From Eriocheir sinensis (taxonomy: Eukaryota; Arthropoda; Malacostraca; Decapoda; Varunidae), in contig NC_066509.1 in the NCBI RefSeq assembly GCF_024679095.1, forward strand, positions 18,673,878 to 18,737,877: 64,000 nucleotides of DNA, given 5' to 3'. The position numbers and the translations under genes were made by a program. The first letter of the stretch is position 1. Each line of letters starts with the position of its first letter. The notes under the pieces were generated by a model that worked only from the letters and a program-made list of their open reading frames with translations, had not been told where the DNA came from and did no database searches. Positions 12,388 to 24,982 of this stretch are shown piece by piece.

Positions 12388-13216
12388 CTAGAGTCCCTTG
12401 ATAGAGAGAGTACCGACAACCTATGATATGGACACCATTATTGGCGCTGTTATTCACCGCGCTTTTCAAACACTCGCACACGCTCTCTCTTGCATATATG
12501 TTCCGCAGCCATACGGGTCGTCCACTGAAACTGAGCGCACTTGTGTCAGGCCTGCACACCTTCCCCTAACAGCCAGCAGCCACTGAGCTCTGGGAAATTA
12601 AATAGGACCGTTTGTGTCTACACCAACAAATGTCGCCAACCCACCATTACACCCTCATACTTTACCATAATTTGGTCACCAGCCGTCAGAATGTACCGTA
12701 AGAAAGTGACAGAAGAGTACTATTACCTTTACGACCACTGTCTTAGTATTAACCCACGTAGCCTGTGATACAGGCGCGTCACGGTGGGCTGTTGACGACC
12801 TTGAGAGGCGGCAGCGCTCAGAGGGTACTGAGAGACTTCAAACAAGTCTGGGTGCTTCTTTTGAGTGTTGCTGCTGTGATGGATGGATTTAACAATACTT
12901 ATCGTTGTAGAACATTATCGGCAGTAGTTGACGAAGTCTTTCTCTTACTTACAAATCCCTTCCTCGCGTGACCCTTGCCTGCAGGGAGGGACGCAACCTC
13001 CTGAACGTCGTAAACTGTTCGACCTACTAATATTCTAGTCACATGCTACGTTGCTAACACACCACAAAAGCTCCATCAACGCCAAGGCACCTCGTTCCCT
13101 TTCTGTTACTTGTCTGCAGTAAACTTTAGCCGATGGAGAGAAAATTAGTGCAAAGTAATGACGAGGTGTTGGAAGGGGACACTGATTCCATTACTCGCCG
13201 TGCTGCTCTCTTGTGT

Positions 13217-13257
<41 letters not shown>

Positions 13258-14412
13258 GATGTAGCTGTTGCAATAATTGTAGCCTACTGAGCAATTTCAT
13301 GGAATTGTGAAGATAATTCACCAATGATTATAGTTCAATGACATTAAAATTTATTGAATATTGAAATGCTTATTTTTGATGAAAAAATAATACAGAAAAA
13401 TACAAAGGCTGTTCAAACATATTTCATTTTGCTTGAGGATCAAAATAGGTTTAGAGAATATTGTAGAAAATGTCATCATATTATAATGACATTGGCACCC
13501 ATGGAAATGAAGAATGTGCAAACATATACATTAAGATATTAAATAAAGAGAGACTTATTGTTCTACTTAGAGGAGTTTCTAGCTGAAGACCCTTCACATG
13601 AGCAAATAGTACCTAACCTATCACTCTAAAATAGTAATTTACCCGCATGTTAAAATCTCAGAAACGAGTAATAATAATGGAAACCTGTATCAGAGTGATG
13701 CTTAGTAAATATATCTAAAAAAAAAAAGTGTTTTAACCATTAGAGTGAGTTGGGTGTGATTCTGTAGTTTTACCAAGACGTATAGCATACCAGACGTAAC
13801 ATTAATTCTTTTTATCCAAAATCTTGCAACACGTCCAGTCCGTGAGACTGACATTTATGAGACTGTGAACTATCCATTATGAGTCTGAAGCCCTGTGGGA
13901 GAGATCACATCTAATGATATTGGCCATATGGGCGACAGCTTCCCTCATCAGCAACGATGTCTGGACCTCTGATGATGGTAAGGTAAACGATTGTTTCAGT
14001 CCTTGTAGCATTATCTCTCTTACAATAATCTCCATAGACAGTACAAAGGGACGGCAGTTATTATAGCAAAACACACACACTGCATATCTGGCATAAACCT
14101 GACCAGCGAGATGGTTTCCTACCAAGAAGACTGACTTTGTTAGCACAACTTGTCTTCTCAGCGGACTTGCAGGGAATTTATAAACTTTGTATCCCATCTT
14201 TGTATCCGACCTGTTCCTCCAGCAGCAAGCCAGGCAGCAAGGCATTGCTACATTAAAAAAAAGCAGGCGTGTCCGCTTTAAAAATAGGAAAAATTATGTT
14301 CTTGATACCTCAGTTCAAAGTTGGCGTGGTGCTCAAGGGGCCAATAATGGCGCCCAGCAGCCTTATACACAGGGCCGCCTATGTCGGTACTCTCTCTATC
14401 AAGGGACTCTAG
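12388..14412. mobile_element. TIR DNA transposon (2.0 kb), probably non-autonomous
   Basis: Perfect 31-bp inverted repeats form the ends: 12388-12418, starting CTAGAGTCCCTTGATAG, and 14382-14412. Weaker similarity continues inward; CCATTATTGGCSC appears 46 bp from the left end and 62 bp from the right end. The flanks carry TCCATC (left) and TCCAATC (right), a possible imperfect target duplication. CCTAA-type sequence lies on both sides in the same orientation, as expected if the element landed inside that tract. Internal frames are short: 75 codons at 12541, 62 at 13354, and 122 on the minus strand at 13877-14245. None resembles a transposase I know. It also contains an (AC)18 array at 13219-13254. 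The superfamily is unknown to me. Confidence 0.75.
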
Positions 14413-14560
14413 TCCAATCTAAAACCTAATCGATCCTAATTTAATCTAACTTTATCCTAAAGTAAGCTAACCTAACCCTAACTTAACTTAGTGTAACCTT
14501 ACCTCTATCCAAACCTAATCTAACTTAACCTTACCTAACCTAACCCATCCTCACTTAACA
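14413..14560. repeat. Degenerate telomere-like CCTAA tract (right part)
   Basis: About eight CCTAA or CTAACC words lie within 150 bp, with variants such as CTTAA, CCAAA and CCTTA. This is interstitial sequence, not a chromosome end. Confidence 0.65.
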
Positions 14561-14577
14561 TTCAAGGGAAGGTCTAT

Positions 14578-14578
<1 letters not shown>

Positions 14579-14653
<75 letters not shown>

Positions 14654-14707
14654 CATATGCCCATTCATTAAAACCCTTTCTTTCTTTCTTTAGTGCATGA
14701 TCCATTG

Positions 14708-14780
<73 letters not shown>
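14579..14780. repeat. (CA)36 and (GA)35 arrays
   Basis: CA at 14579-14651 and GA at 14711-14780. Confidence 0.97.
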
Positions 14781-14783
<3 letters not shown>

Positions 14784-14884
14784 AATGAATGAAAACACTG
14801 ACAGAGAGCGATAGGCGGACAGAGAGACAAAGAAACCCATTTATCACTATTGACGCAACTCGCTCATTACGCTCCTCCGACCCT

Positions 14885-15715
14885 TAACAGTGGCCAAGAA
14901 ACAATAACCCCGCCCCCATTACTCCCTCCCATTACCCCCTCCCCTTCACCCCTCCTCCCTTCTAACCTCCCCTTCACCCCTCCTCCTTCTAACCTCCCAT
15001 TCACCCTCCTCCCTTCTAACCTCCCTTCACCCCTCCTCCTTCTAACCTCCCTTCACCCTCCTCCCTTCTAACCTCCCTTCACCCCTCCTCCTTCTAACCT
15101 CCCTTCACCCTCCTCCCTTCTAACCTCCCTTCACCCCTCCTCCTTCTAACCTCCCTTCACCCTCCTCCTTCTAACCTCCCTTCACCCTCCTCGCTTCTAA
15201 CCTCCCTTCACCCCTCCTCCTTCTAACCTCCCCTTCACCCCTCCTCCCTTCTAACCTCCCCTTCACCCCTCCTCCCTTCTAACCTCCCCTTCACCCCTCC
15301 TCCCTTCTAACCTCCCCTTCACCCCTCCTCCCTTCTAACCTCCCCTTCACCCCTCCTCCCTTCTAACCTCCCTTCACCCTCCTCCTTCTTCTAACCTCCC
15401 TTCACCCTCTCCTCCTTCTAACCTCCCTTCACCCTCCTCCTTCTAACCTTCCCTTCACACCTCCTCCCTTCTACCCTCCCCTTCACCCCTCCTCCCTTAT
15501 AACCTCCCCTTTACCCCTCCTCGCTTCTAACCTCCCCTTCACCCCTCCTCCCTTCTAACCTCCCCTTCACCCTCCTCCTTCTAACCTCCCCTTCACCCCT
15601 CCTCCTTATAACCTCCCTTTACCCTCCTCGCTTCTAACCTCCCTTCACCCCTCCTCCCTTCTAACCTCCCCTTCACCCCACCTCCCATCTAACCTCCCCA
15701 TCACCCGTCCACCCA
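14885..15715. repeat. C-rich minisatellite, unit about 24-28 bp, roughly 30 copies
   Basis: The recurring unit is CCTCCCTTCTAACCTCCC followed by CTTCACCC(C/T), with one- and two-base length variants. The + strand is nearly pure pyrimidine plus A; the complementary strand has clustered GGG/GGGG runs. Homogeneous copies lie at 15225-15360, more variable ones at both ends. Frames through it are artefacts. Confidence 0.93.
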
Positions 15716-15749
15716 TCAAACCTCTTCTCTTCCTCCTCCACACACAAAA

Positions 15750-16686
<937 letters not shown>

Positions 16687-16693
16687 CCCTTAC

Positions 16694-16958
16694 CGTTGGC
16701 GTAGGACGCGAGGACGAGGACGACGACGATGAGGAGTTGAAGGTTGAGGTGGAGGTGGAAGCCCAGGTGGGTTACAGGTGGAGCTGATGCTGGAGGTAGT
16801 GGTGGTGGTGGTGCTGGTGGTGCTGACCCTCGTGGTGGTGGTGGTTGCGGGGTTTCGAAGTAGGGGTCAAGTTGTTTCAGTGCGATTTTTTTGGATATCT
16901 GCGCCACCTGGTGAGACGATTTGGCACTCTTTGTTGTTGTTGTTATTCTTGGCCACAT
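16694..16958 (-). other. Candidate coding exon with hydrophobic end and splice donor
   Basis: On the minus strand an open frame ends [24 protein letters not shown] donor (16693 downward) interrupts the last codon, and (GA)n follows in the putative intron. The hydrophobic run with small residues resembles a secretory signal peptide, as in short first exons of secreted or cuticular proteins. However, there is no ATG directly before it; the frame only reaches a Met at 16958 through a proline-rich stretch. Trinucleotide bias (GTC/CTC) could produce the same pattern by chance. I do not assign a gene. Confidence 0.2.
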
Positions 16959-17029
16959 GTTGTTTTCTTATTTTTTCTTTCTTTCTTTCTTAAGCCTTGT
17001 TTCACTATCTCACTTTCTTTACACTTGAT

Positions 17030-17228
17030 AGACAGACAGACAGACAGACAGAAGAAAGAAAAGAACAAGAATAGGTTCAAAGAATAGATACAGATAGACA
17101 GACACAAATAGACAGATAAACTGACACAAGAAAAGTAGATATAAACGTGTAAAGAAAAAACATGAAGTCAGAGAACGAGAGGGACAAAAAGTGTACGAGA
17201 AAATAAGTCTGGGAAGGAAGATGAGATT

Positions 17229-17316
<88 letters not shown>
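17030..17316. repeat. (GACA)n and (GA)42 arrays
   Basis: Short GACA/GATA repeats at 17030-17120 and GA at 17232-17316. Confidence 0.93.
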
Positions 17317-17322
<6 letters not shown>

Positions 17323-17651
17323 TGAACAGGCAGAGAAAAGGAAAAGTTGTATGCAAAGATAAAAGAATAAAGAGCAGGAAACAAGAGGAGAAGCAGAAAC
17401 AAAAGAGGAGATTAGAGGAAGAGGAAGAGGAGGCTTAATGTACGGCCTCTTGATGGTTTTATTTACTTATTTCCACTCAAGTCTTTTTCTTTTCCTTTGT
17501 ATCTTTTCTCACCTTCCTCCTTATGTCCTCTTTGTTTATGTATATATGTTGTTATTCCTCTCCGTCTGTCTTTTTCAAACCTTTTGTGTCTTCTCAACTT
17601 CCTCCTTTACTTCCTTTTTATGTGTCTATTTATTCCTCTCTGTGTTATTAA

Positions 17652-17874
17652 CCCGGTAGCTGCGGGGATCATGTTTCTTAAAGGCCCCTCCCCTCTAAGC
17701 GAGAAAAATGAAAAAAAATCATCACTCACACAAACCATTTCATAATATATATTAATGCATGTGTGATCAGTTTATGCATCATCTATTTTGGGGGGTTTAT
17801 ATCATGGCAAAAATTTGGCCCGTCGCTGGCAGTACATGGTAAAGCCACAAATTTAGCCTGTCGCTGCTACCAGG
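17652..17874. mobile_element. TTAA-flanked MITE (piggyBac-like), 223 bp
   Basis: The element is bounded by TTAA on both sides (17648-17651 and 17875-17878). The ends are CCCGGTAGCTGCG and, inverted, CCTGGTAGCAGCG (11 of 13 identical). A TTAA target and CCY-starting termini are characteristic of piggyBac-type transposons. The right end carries a repeated AAATTTRGCCYGTCGCTG block. There is no coding capacity. Confidence 0.75.
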
Positions 17875-18235
17875 TTAATCTCCTCTCAGTCTGTCTTTTT
17901 TACTCTAACATTTCTATCGTTTTTCTCACCTTCCTCCCTGTCCTCCTCTTTATGTCTGTGTCTATTTATTTATTCCTCCATTCTCGCGTGATCTTCCTTG
18001 CCTCTTCCCCATTGTTTCGTCTTCCTCGGGCCAGAACAAAAGCCGGAGCAACAGTCGCTTGAGCAAACACACACACGTGCACAAACACACACACGCGCGT
18101 TCCCTGTATCCGTGTATCTTTCCTCACTCGCCTTCGCCTCGCCTTCACGACTTCGCGAAAACCTGCGACGAGAAGCAAAGGTTCACTCGTGTTATTTGTT
18201 TTCTCTGCGTCCCTCGACTCGTATTGACACTTAAG

Positions 18236-18434
18236 CAACAACAACAACAACAACAACAGAAACAGCAACAACAAGAACAACAGAAACAGCAACAGAAACA
18301 ATAACAAAAACTGCAACATAACAATAAAGGGAATGAAAGAGGAAGTGTTATAAAAAGGAACGTAAATTATAATATGACTAATCGTATAACTAAGGTTTGT
18401 TTTTATAGTTTCATTTGTCGTATTTATGTGGGGT

Positions 18435-18477
<43 letters not shown>

Positions 18478-18502
18478 GTAGCTGGATTGTCATCCACGCG
18501 CT

Positions 18503-18583
<81 letters not shown>
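18236..18583. repeat. (CAA)n, (GA)17 and (AC)40 arrays
   Basis: CAA/CAG-type trinucleotides at 18236-18300, GA at 18439-18472 and AC at 18505-18583. Confidence 0.95.
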
Positions 18584-18585
<2 letters not shown>

Positions 18586-18599
18586 TCCCTCCAGCACCA

Positions 18600-19230
18600 T
18601 CATATTGTTTTCCTAACGTAGAGGAAGAAAATATGTGGAAACCTTTTATATATAACTTTTGAGGAAATAAAAAATAATATAAAAGTTCAAAAACGAATAT
18701 ATATAAGGAACTCAGGGAACAGAATAAACACGTGAGTAATTATTGAAGAAAGGGGAAAAAATAGCACCTTTCTTTGAAGTGAATGTGACTGATTAATTTA
18801 CAGGTAAAAAGACAGGCAGAGGAGAACCTAATGGTCACTTCTTGACACCTTGCGTCACCTCAACGCACTTCGAACAAGATTGAAAAAAAAGGAAAGCGTA
18901 TACTCCAAAAAATGTAGGAAAAAAAAGAACAGGTAACAAAAGGTAGACAAAAAACATCAATGATCACTTCCTTTACCTGTCAATCACCTCAACCTACTAC
19001 TCAACCAAACAAAACAAGACGAACACTTAACACAACACAACCCAAAACAATTAACGAGTAAACAAAAAGCGAGGGAAAGGGAAGATGAGGGTCAAAATAA
19101 GGAAAAAAACCCGGTTCAGAAGGGGTTAGGGGGCGCTTGTCTCATCTCCTGCTCATTACCTCTTAACAACAACAGTAATATTGACGCCACATAATAATGA
19201 GTCTTGTAGTGAAAAAAAAAGTTACAATGT
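18600..19230. other. A-rich unique sequence, weak internal duplication
   Basis: There is no gene. A stretch with 'aatggtcacttcttgacacc...cacctcaac' (about 18830) recurs in diverged form about 125 bp later ('caatgatcacttccttta...cacctcaac'). Confidence 0.35.
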
Positions 19231-19239
19231 CTTTATATC

Positions 19240-19390
19240 CACTGGAGGCACTGTCCGCGGCACGCACGACCCGGCACTCCAAGGGGCGGCGCGGCACTGC
19301 GGGGCACGAGGGTTGGCACTGAAGGCCGCCGAGGGGCGGGCCGCGAGTCTGAGGCGAGGCGGGAGAGCCGAGATGAACCACCCTCTGTGC
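19240..19390. other. CpG-rich patch
   Basis: GC-rich with many CpG dinucleotides (for example GGGGCGGCGCGGC and GGGCGGGCCGCG). It contrasts with the AT-rich or simple surroundings. It may be a promoter-type island or a fragment of exon. The 98- and 130-codon frames across it have no domain I recognise. Confidence 0.35.
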
Positions 19391-19454
19391 ACCACGTCCA
19401 GCCAGACACTGAGACTGAGACTGAGAAATGAGAACGCCTGGCCCACAGTGCTCA

Positions 19455-19626
19455 CACATCCTCCTCCTCCTCCTCCTCCTCCTCCTCCTCCTCTTCTTCC
19501 TCTTCTTTTCCCTTTTTATAGGTGTGTGCGTGTGTGTGTGTGTGTGGGGGGAGAGAGAGAGCTGGACATGTGAACGAAGGCAGGTGTTTGTTTGTATGTA
19601 CGTGTGTATGAGTTACCTGCCTTGAG

Positions 19627-19717
<91 letters not shown>
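19455..19717. repeat. Compound microsatellite (CTC)n, (GT)n, (AC)44
   Basis: CTC at 19460-19500, GT at about 19519-19548 and AC at 19631-19717. 19740-20190 is pyrimidine-rich. Confidence 0.95.
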
Positions 19718-19720
<3 letters not shown>

Positions 19721-20189
19721 TCACTTTCCCCATAACCAGTCTCCCCTCACCCCCATCATCACCATTACGTCCCCTCTTCTTTCATCTCTTCCCCTCTTCT
19801 TGCTCGTCTTCTTCCCCAACCCTCTCGTTTCACCCCCGTTTTCACACTTATTTTTATCCTTTTTCCCCTCCCTTGCTCTCCCTCCTTTCGCTCCTCCCTT
19901 TCTTCAGACTGTGTTACCCCTTATTTCCCATTCTTTATTCTACCCTCGAATTCCCACTCTTCCCCTCACTCCAGTGCTTGTACCCTTTCCCTCTCCTCCC
20001 CTAGTCCCATACAACCTTCTCTCCCCTCCTTTTCCCCTTTTCGTGTCTATCCCTTCTCCCTGCCTTCCCCTTCCTCTCCCACTTAATCCCAATCTTGACC
20101 ATCTCCCTTTCCCCTCTTCATCCCCTTCCCCTTCCCGTCTCCTCTTATCTTCCCTGAGCTTAGTCCCTCCTCCTCTCCTCCTCCTCTTC

Positions 20190-20275
20190 CTCCTCCTGGG
20201 GCTGCCCTGTGTAGGCCACTCGGCCTCTTCAAGTCTCCCTGTGTTTCTATGTTCTGATGTTCTTATGCAATGAAG
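20190..20275 (+). repeat. Probable LINE/SINE 3' tail
   Basis: GC-richer 'GGGGCTGCCCTGTGTAGG' sequence ends in TTCTATGTTCTGATGTTCTTATG, a series of ATGTTCT-type octamer repeats like a CR1-group terminus. No coding part remains. Confidence 0.4.
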
Positions 20276-20494
20276 TCATTTTCCCCCACAGCTTAGGTTA
20301 CCAGTAGTGTAAGTTAAGGGTAGTAATTTCCTCTTATTTCTCTCTTTACTGTAAAATTTCCATGTCCCTTTCTTCCTTAAAGGTACATGGTGTTCTCTTC
20401 TAACTATTTCCTGCCGGCACGTTGCCGGAGGGAGAGGTGGGTGGGGAGGAGCCTTCATCTATTCTGTCCTGTTCTACCACACGTAGATTACTAG

Positions 20495-20578
20495 TAGTAG
20501 CGGTAGTAAACAGACACCCTCGCCATAGACCGATAGGTCTTCTGGTGTCTGTTCTTCATATGTATTCCTATGTATTCC
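20495..20578 (+). repeat. CR1-type LINE 3' tail fragment (family T), copy 1
   Basis: About 80 bp ending in tandem ATGTATTCCT repeats, passing directly into (CTC)n at 20578-20622. The same sequence lies in inverse orientation at 33567-33650; translations of both contain RHRPIGLLVSVL. The coding body is absent. Confidence 0.6.
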
Positions 20579-20622
20579 TCCTCCTCCTCCTCCTCCTCCT
20601 CCTCCTCCTCCTCCTCCTCCTC
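20578..20622. repeat. (CTC)15 microsatellite
   Basis: Directly continues the LINE tail repeats. Confidence 0.95.
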
Positions 20623-20848
20623 TTCGTCCCATTGAAATCATTGATCAGCCGCCCATCTCAACCAGCAGGTGAACGCAAGTGAGGCATCATTAATTCACCT
20701 GGATGGCCAGGTGACCCTCCCCCCCTCCCCCTCCCCACTATCTGTCGCCCGCCCCCCCTCATCATCATCATTGATTCACCAGCGGAGATTATTAGTATTT
20801 GTTTTTTTCTGGTTGAGGTGAAGCGACTTGGAGTTCTTTTAAGGATAG

Positions 20849-21010
20849 ATGGGTGAGGTTAGGGTCTGGGGCGTGTTGGTGGTGGTGGTGGTGGGGGCAG
20901 TGGCGGCGGTAATGGTGGTGGGAGGGGGACGTGGTGGTGGAGGTGGTGGTGATGGTACTGGTAGTAGTAGTAGTAGTAGTAATATTTGTAGTAGTTGTAG
21001 TGGTGGGGAG
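20849..21010. repeat. G-rich (GGT)n/(AGT)n tract
   Basis: GTGGTGGTGG and GTAGTAGTAG runs. The valine- or glycine/serine-rich frame is an artefact. Confidence 0.75.
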
Positions 21011-21039
21011 GTGTTATATTTAGTATATACACTTACGCT

Positions 21040-22010
21040 TCTTGGATATTTTTTTCGTGTTTTCTCATATTATCTCTTTCTTTATGTATATCTTTCCTTC
21101 GTGGTTTATTTCTACAACTTTAATGTTAATTAATCTTATTTTCTTAGTATATTTCTGTTATTCTTCCTTTTACTTCCTTATTTCCTTACACTCTCCATTT
21201 TTCTATTCTTCCTTCCTTTCTTCCTTTCTGCTTGCCAGCCAGCCAGTCTTCCTTCCTATCCTTTCCTTCTTCCGTCTTTCTGTCCTTATTACCTCTCTTT
21301 ATATATCTGTACAGTGACTATGTTCGTTAAACTGAGATGATTGTGATACTCTTTCCTTTCCATCTCATCACCATTCCGTCCTCTTTGCTCCATCTTTTCT
21401 TCTCCAATGCCTCATCTCCTCTTCCTTATCCTTCCATATAATACTTTAGTTTCCTCTTTTTAATTATTCCCTTCATTAGCATTGCTTCATCATCATGTTC
21501 TCCCCTCCTTCCTCTTTTCTTTCTCCCTTCCTTTCTTCTTCCTCTTATTTTAGTCATTAATTCCCTTTTCTCCTTTCCTTTCACCTTCCTTCCTCTTCCT
21601 CTTTCTTCTTTAATCACTCTTTTCACTGATACTCCTCCTCCCTTTTTCTTTTTCCCCGTCATCCCCACCACCACCAAGTCTTCATTTATGCTCCATGTTC
21701 TTCCCTTTACTTGTCCCCCTAATCCTCCTCCTCCTCCCCCCTTCCTATGCTCCATCTTATCCTAAATACATTCCTTATAATTCTTATCGTCCACTTTCAT
21801 CTCCTTCACCATCACCCACACTTCTTCCTCTTTCCCTCCTCCTCCTCTTCGTTCTCTTACTCCCCTAACCTGCTCCCATTCCATATTTCCTTTCGTTGTT
21901 CTTAATTCCCACCCTACTCCACTTTTCTTATCCTTCCTCTTCCTCCTTGCCTTGTTCCCCGCCGTCTCCAACTCCCTCACCACCACCTCCTCCCCGTCCT
22001 CCTTCACCTC
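21040..22010. repeat. Pyrimidine-rich tract
   Basis: C/T-rich without clear units. Minus-strand frames rich in K/E/G are low complexity. Confidence 0.7.
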
Positions 22011-22014
22011 TCTA

Positions 22015-22145
22015 CATACTCGCCGCCGTCCGCACAGTCCGCCACAAGCATAAATGTCCCGCCGCCCATCGACCGATCGGCGGCGAGGCGCGGCACGATA
22101 CGGAATTTGTTGCCGCGCGTGTTCGGCCCAGCACGATGAGGAGGC
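22015..22145. other. CpG-rich patch
   Basis: CpG-dense unique sequence (CGCCGCC, GATCGGCGGCGAGGCGCGGC, GCCGCGCG) ends at a short GT array (22147-22170). It is unassigned; a promoter-type island is possible. Confidence 0.35.
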
Positions 22146-22408
22146 GGTGTGTGTGTGTGTGTGTGTGTGTGGCCGGGGATTGTGAGTGAGGGAGATGCTG
22201 GAACTGTAAGGGAGGGAGGACTTGAAACTGTAAGGGAGCTAAAAAGTGAGGGAGAGGTAGAGAGAGAAGGGGGGATGGGCAGAGACTGACAGATAAAAGG
22301 GAAGTGTAGATAAAGAGGTGGAGGGTGATAAAAGGGTATATAGAGAGAAAGGAGAGAAAGAAAGGAGAGACAGATGAAGTGAATGTACAAGTAGGGAGAT
22401 GGAAGAAA

Positions 22409-22410
<2 letters not shown>

Positions 22411-22464
<54 letters not shown>

Positions 22465-22584
22465 AATTTGCATATTTTCGAAAATATTATTACATGTGTC
22501 ACAGTTTTTCATGTTTCTCTCTCTGTTGAATGAAGATATATATTTTTATGCAACTCTTTGAAGGCACGAAGCAAAGTGTGTGTA

Positions 22585-22677
<93 letters not shown>

Positions 22678-22897
22678 AAGTAAAAAAAATTATACAAGTG
22701 AGGGCAGGAACGAAGGCGAGGAAGCGAAGGGAATGGGACTGTTATCATCTTCCTGAGAGGACGATTTTCACGCGAGAAGAAGGGCGGAAGGAGGAGGAAA
22801 GGATGTGAAGAATAGGGAGAAAGGAGGAGGAGGAGGAGGAGGAGGAGGAGCAGCGAGCGAAATAGGACGTGTATATAGTGACATGTATTCGGTTGAG

Positions 22898-22944
<47 letters not shown>
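22411..22944. repeat. (GA)25, (GT)49, (GGA)9 and (GT)23 arrays
   Basis: GA at 22411-22461, GT at 22577-22674, GGA at 22826-22852 and GT at 22899-22944. Confidence 0.96.
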
Positions 22945-22948
<4 letters not shown>

Positions 22949-23085
22949 TGAGAGACAGACCGACGGAACGACAGAGACCAAGAACGATCGACTAACTGAA
23001 TATTATCGTGTGTGTGTGGCGCTGGGTCGGTGGAGGCAGAATGGCCTTGCAAGAGTGTAAGTGTGAGTGGGTTGAGACTATAGCA

Positions 23086-23109
23086 GGGTGGAGGGAGGTG
23101 GGTGGTGGG
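23086..23109 (+). other. Canonical G-quadruplex motif
   Basis: Four GGG runs are separated by 4-nt loops (GGG-N4-GGG-N4-GGG-N4-GGG), within a G-rich stretch to about 23190. Confidence 0.6.
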
Positions 23110-23329
23110 TGGCTGCTGTGACAGGGGAGGTCAGTGGGAGGGTGGGAGCGTGAGTGGTGGGTGGGTGGAGGTGGTGCAGTGAGGTCGGTAGTGGCTCCTG
23201 CCTCCCCTAAAGGTTTGAGAGTACTGGTATCGCCGGCAATCTGCTCGTAAAGGAAGGGACAGGACACACACTCCCTCACTCTCCTTTTTCCTCCTCCTCC
23301 TGCTCCTGCTATCCTCCTTTACATCTTCT

Positions 23330-23417
23330 TTTTGCTGCTGCTGCTACTCCTACTGTTACTGCTACTGCTACTACTACTGCTACTACTACTACTACTTCTA
23401 CTTCTACTTCTACTTCT

Positions 23418-23464
<47 letters not shown>

Positions 23465-23465
23465 T
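23330..23465. repeat. (TGC/TAC/TTC)n trinucleotide tract
   Basis: Mixed CTG, CTA and CTT triplets become pure (ACT)n from 23420. Confidence 0.95.
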
Positions 23466-23550
23466 TAAGATTCGTTACTGTCTTATTATCCTTATTTTTC
23501 TCTCTCTGGGGGGCCAATGAGGGGGGATGGAGGGGTCTGGACAGGGATGC

Positions 23551-24982
<1,432 letters not shown>

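Noticed and set aside
12541..14245. Transposase inside the 2.0-kb TIR element
   Set aside because: Frames of 62-122 codons show no DDE motif or zinc finger that I can recognise.
14413..14560. True chromosome end
   Set aside because: The CCTAA words are degenerate, short and flanked on both sides by ordinary sequence.
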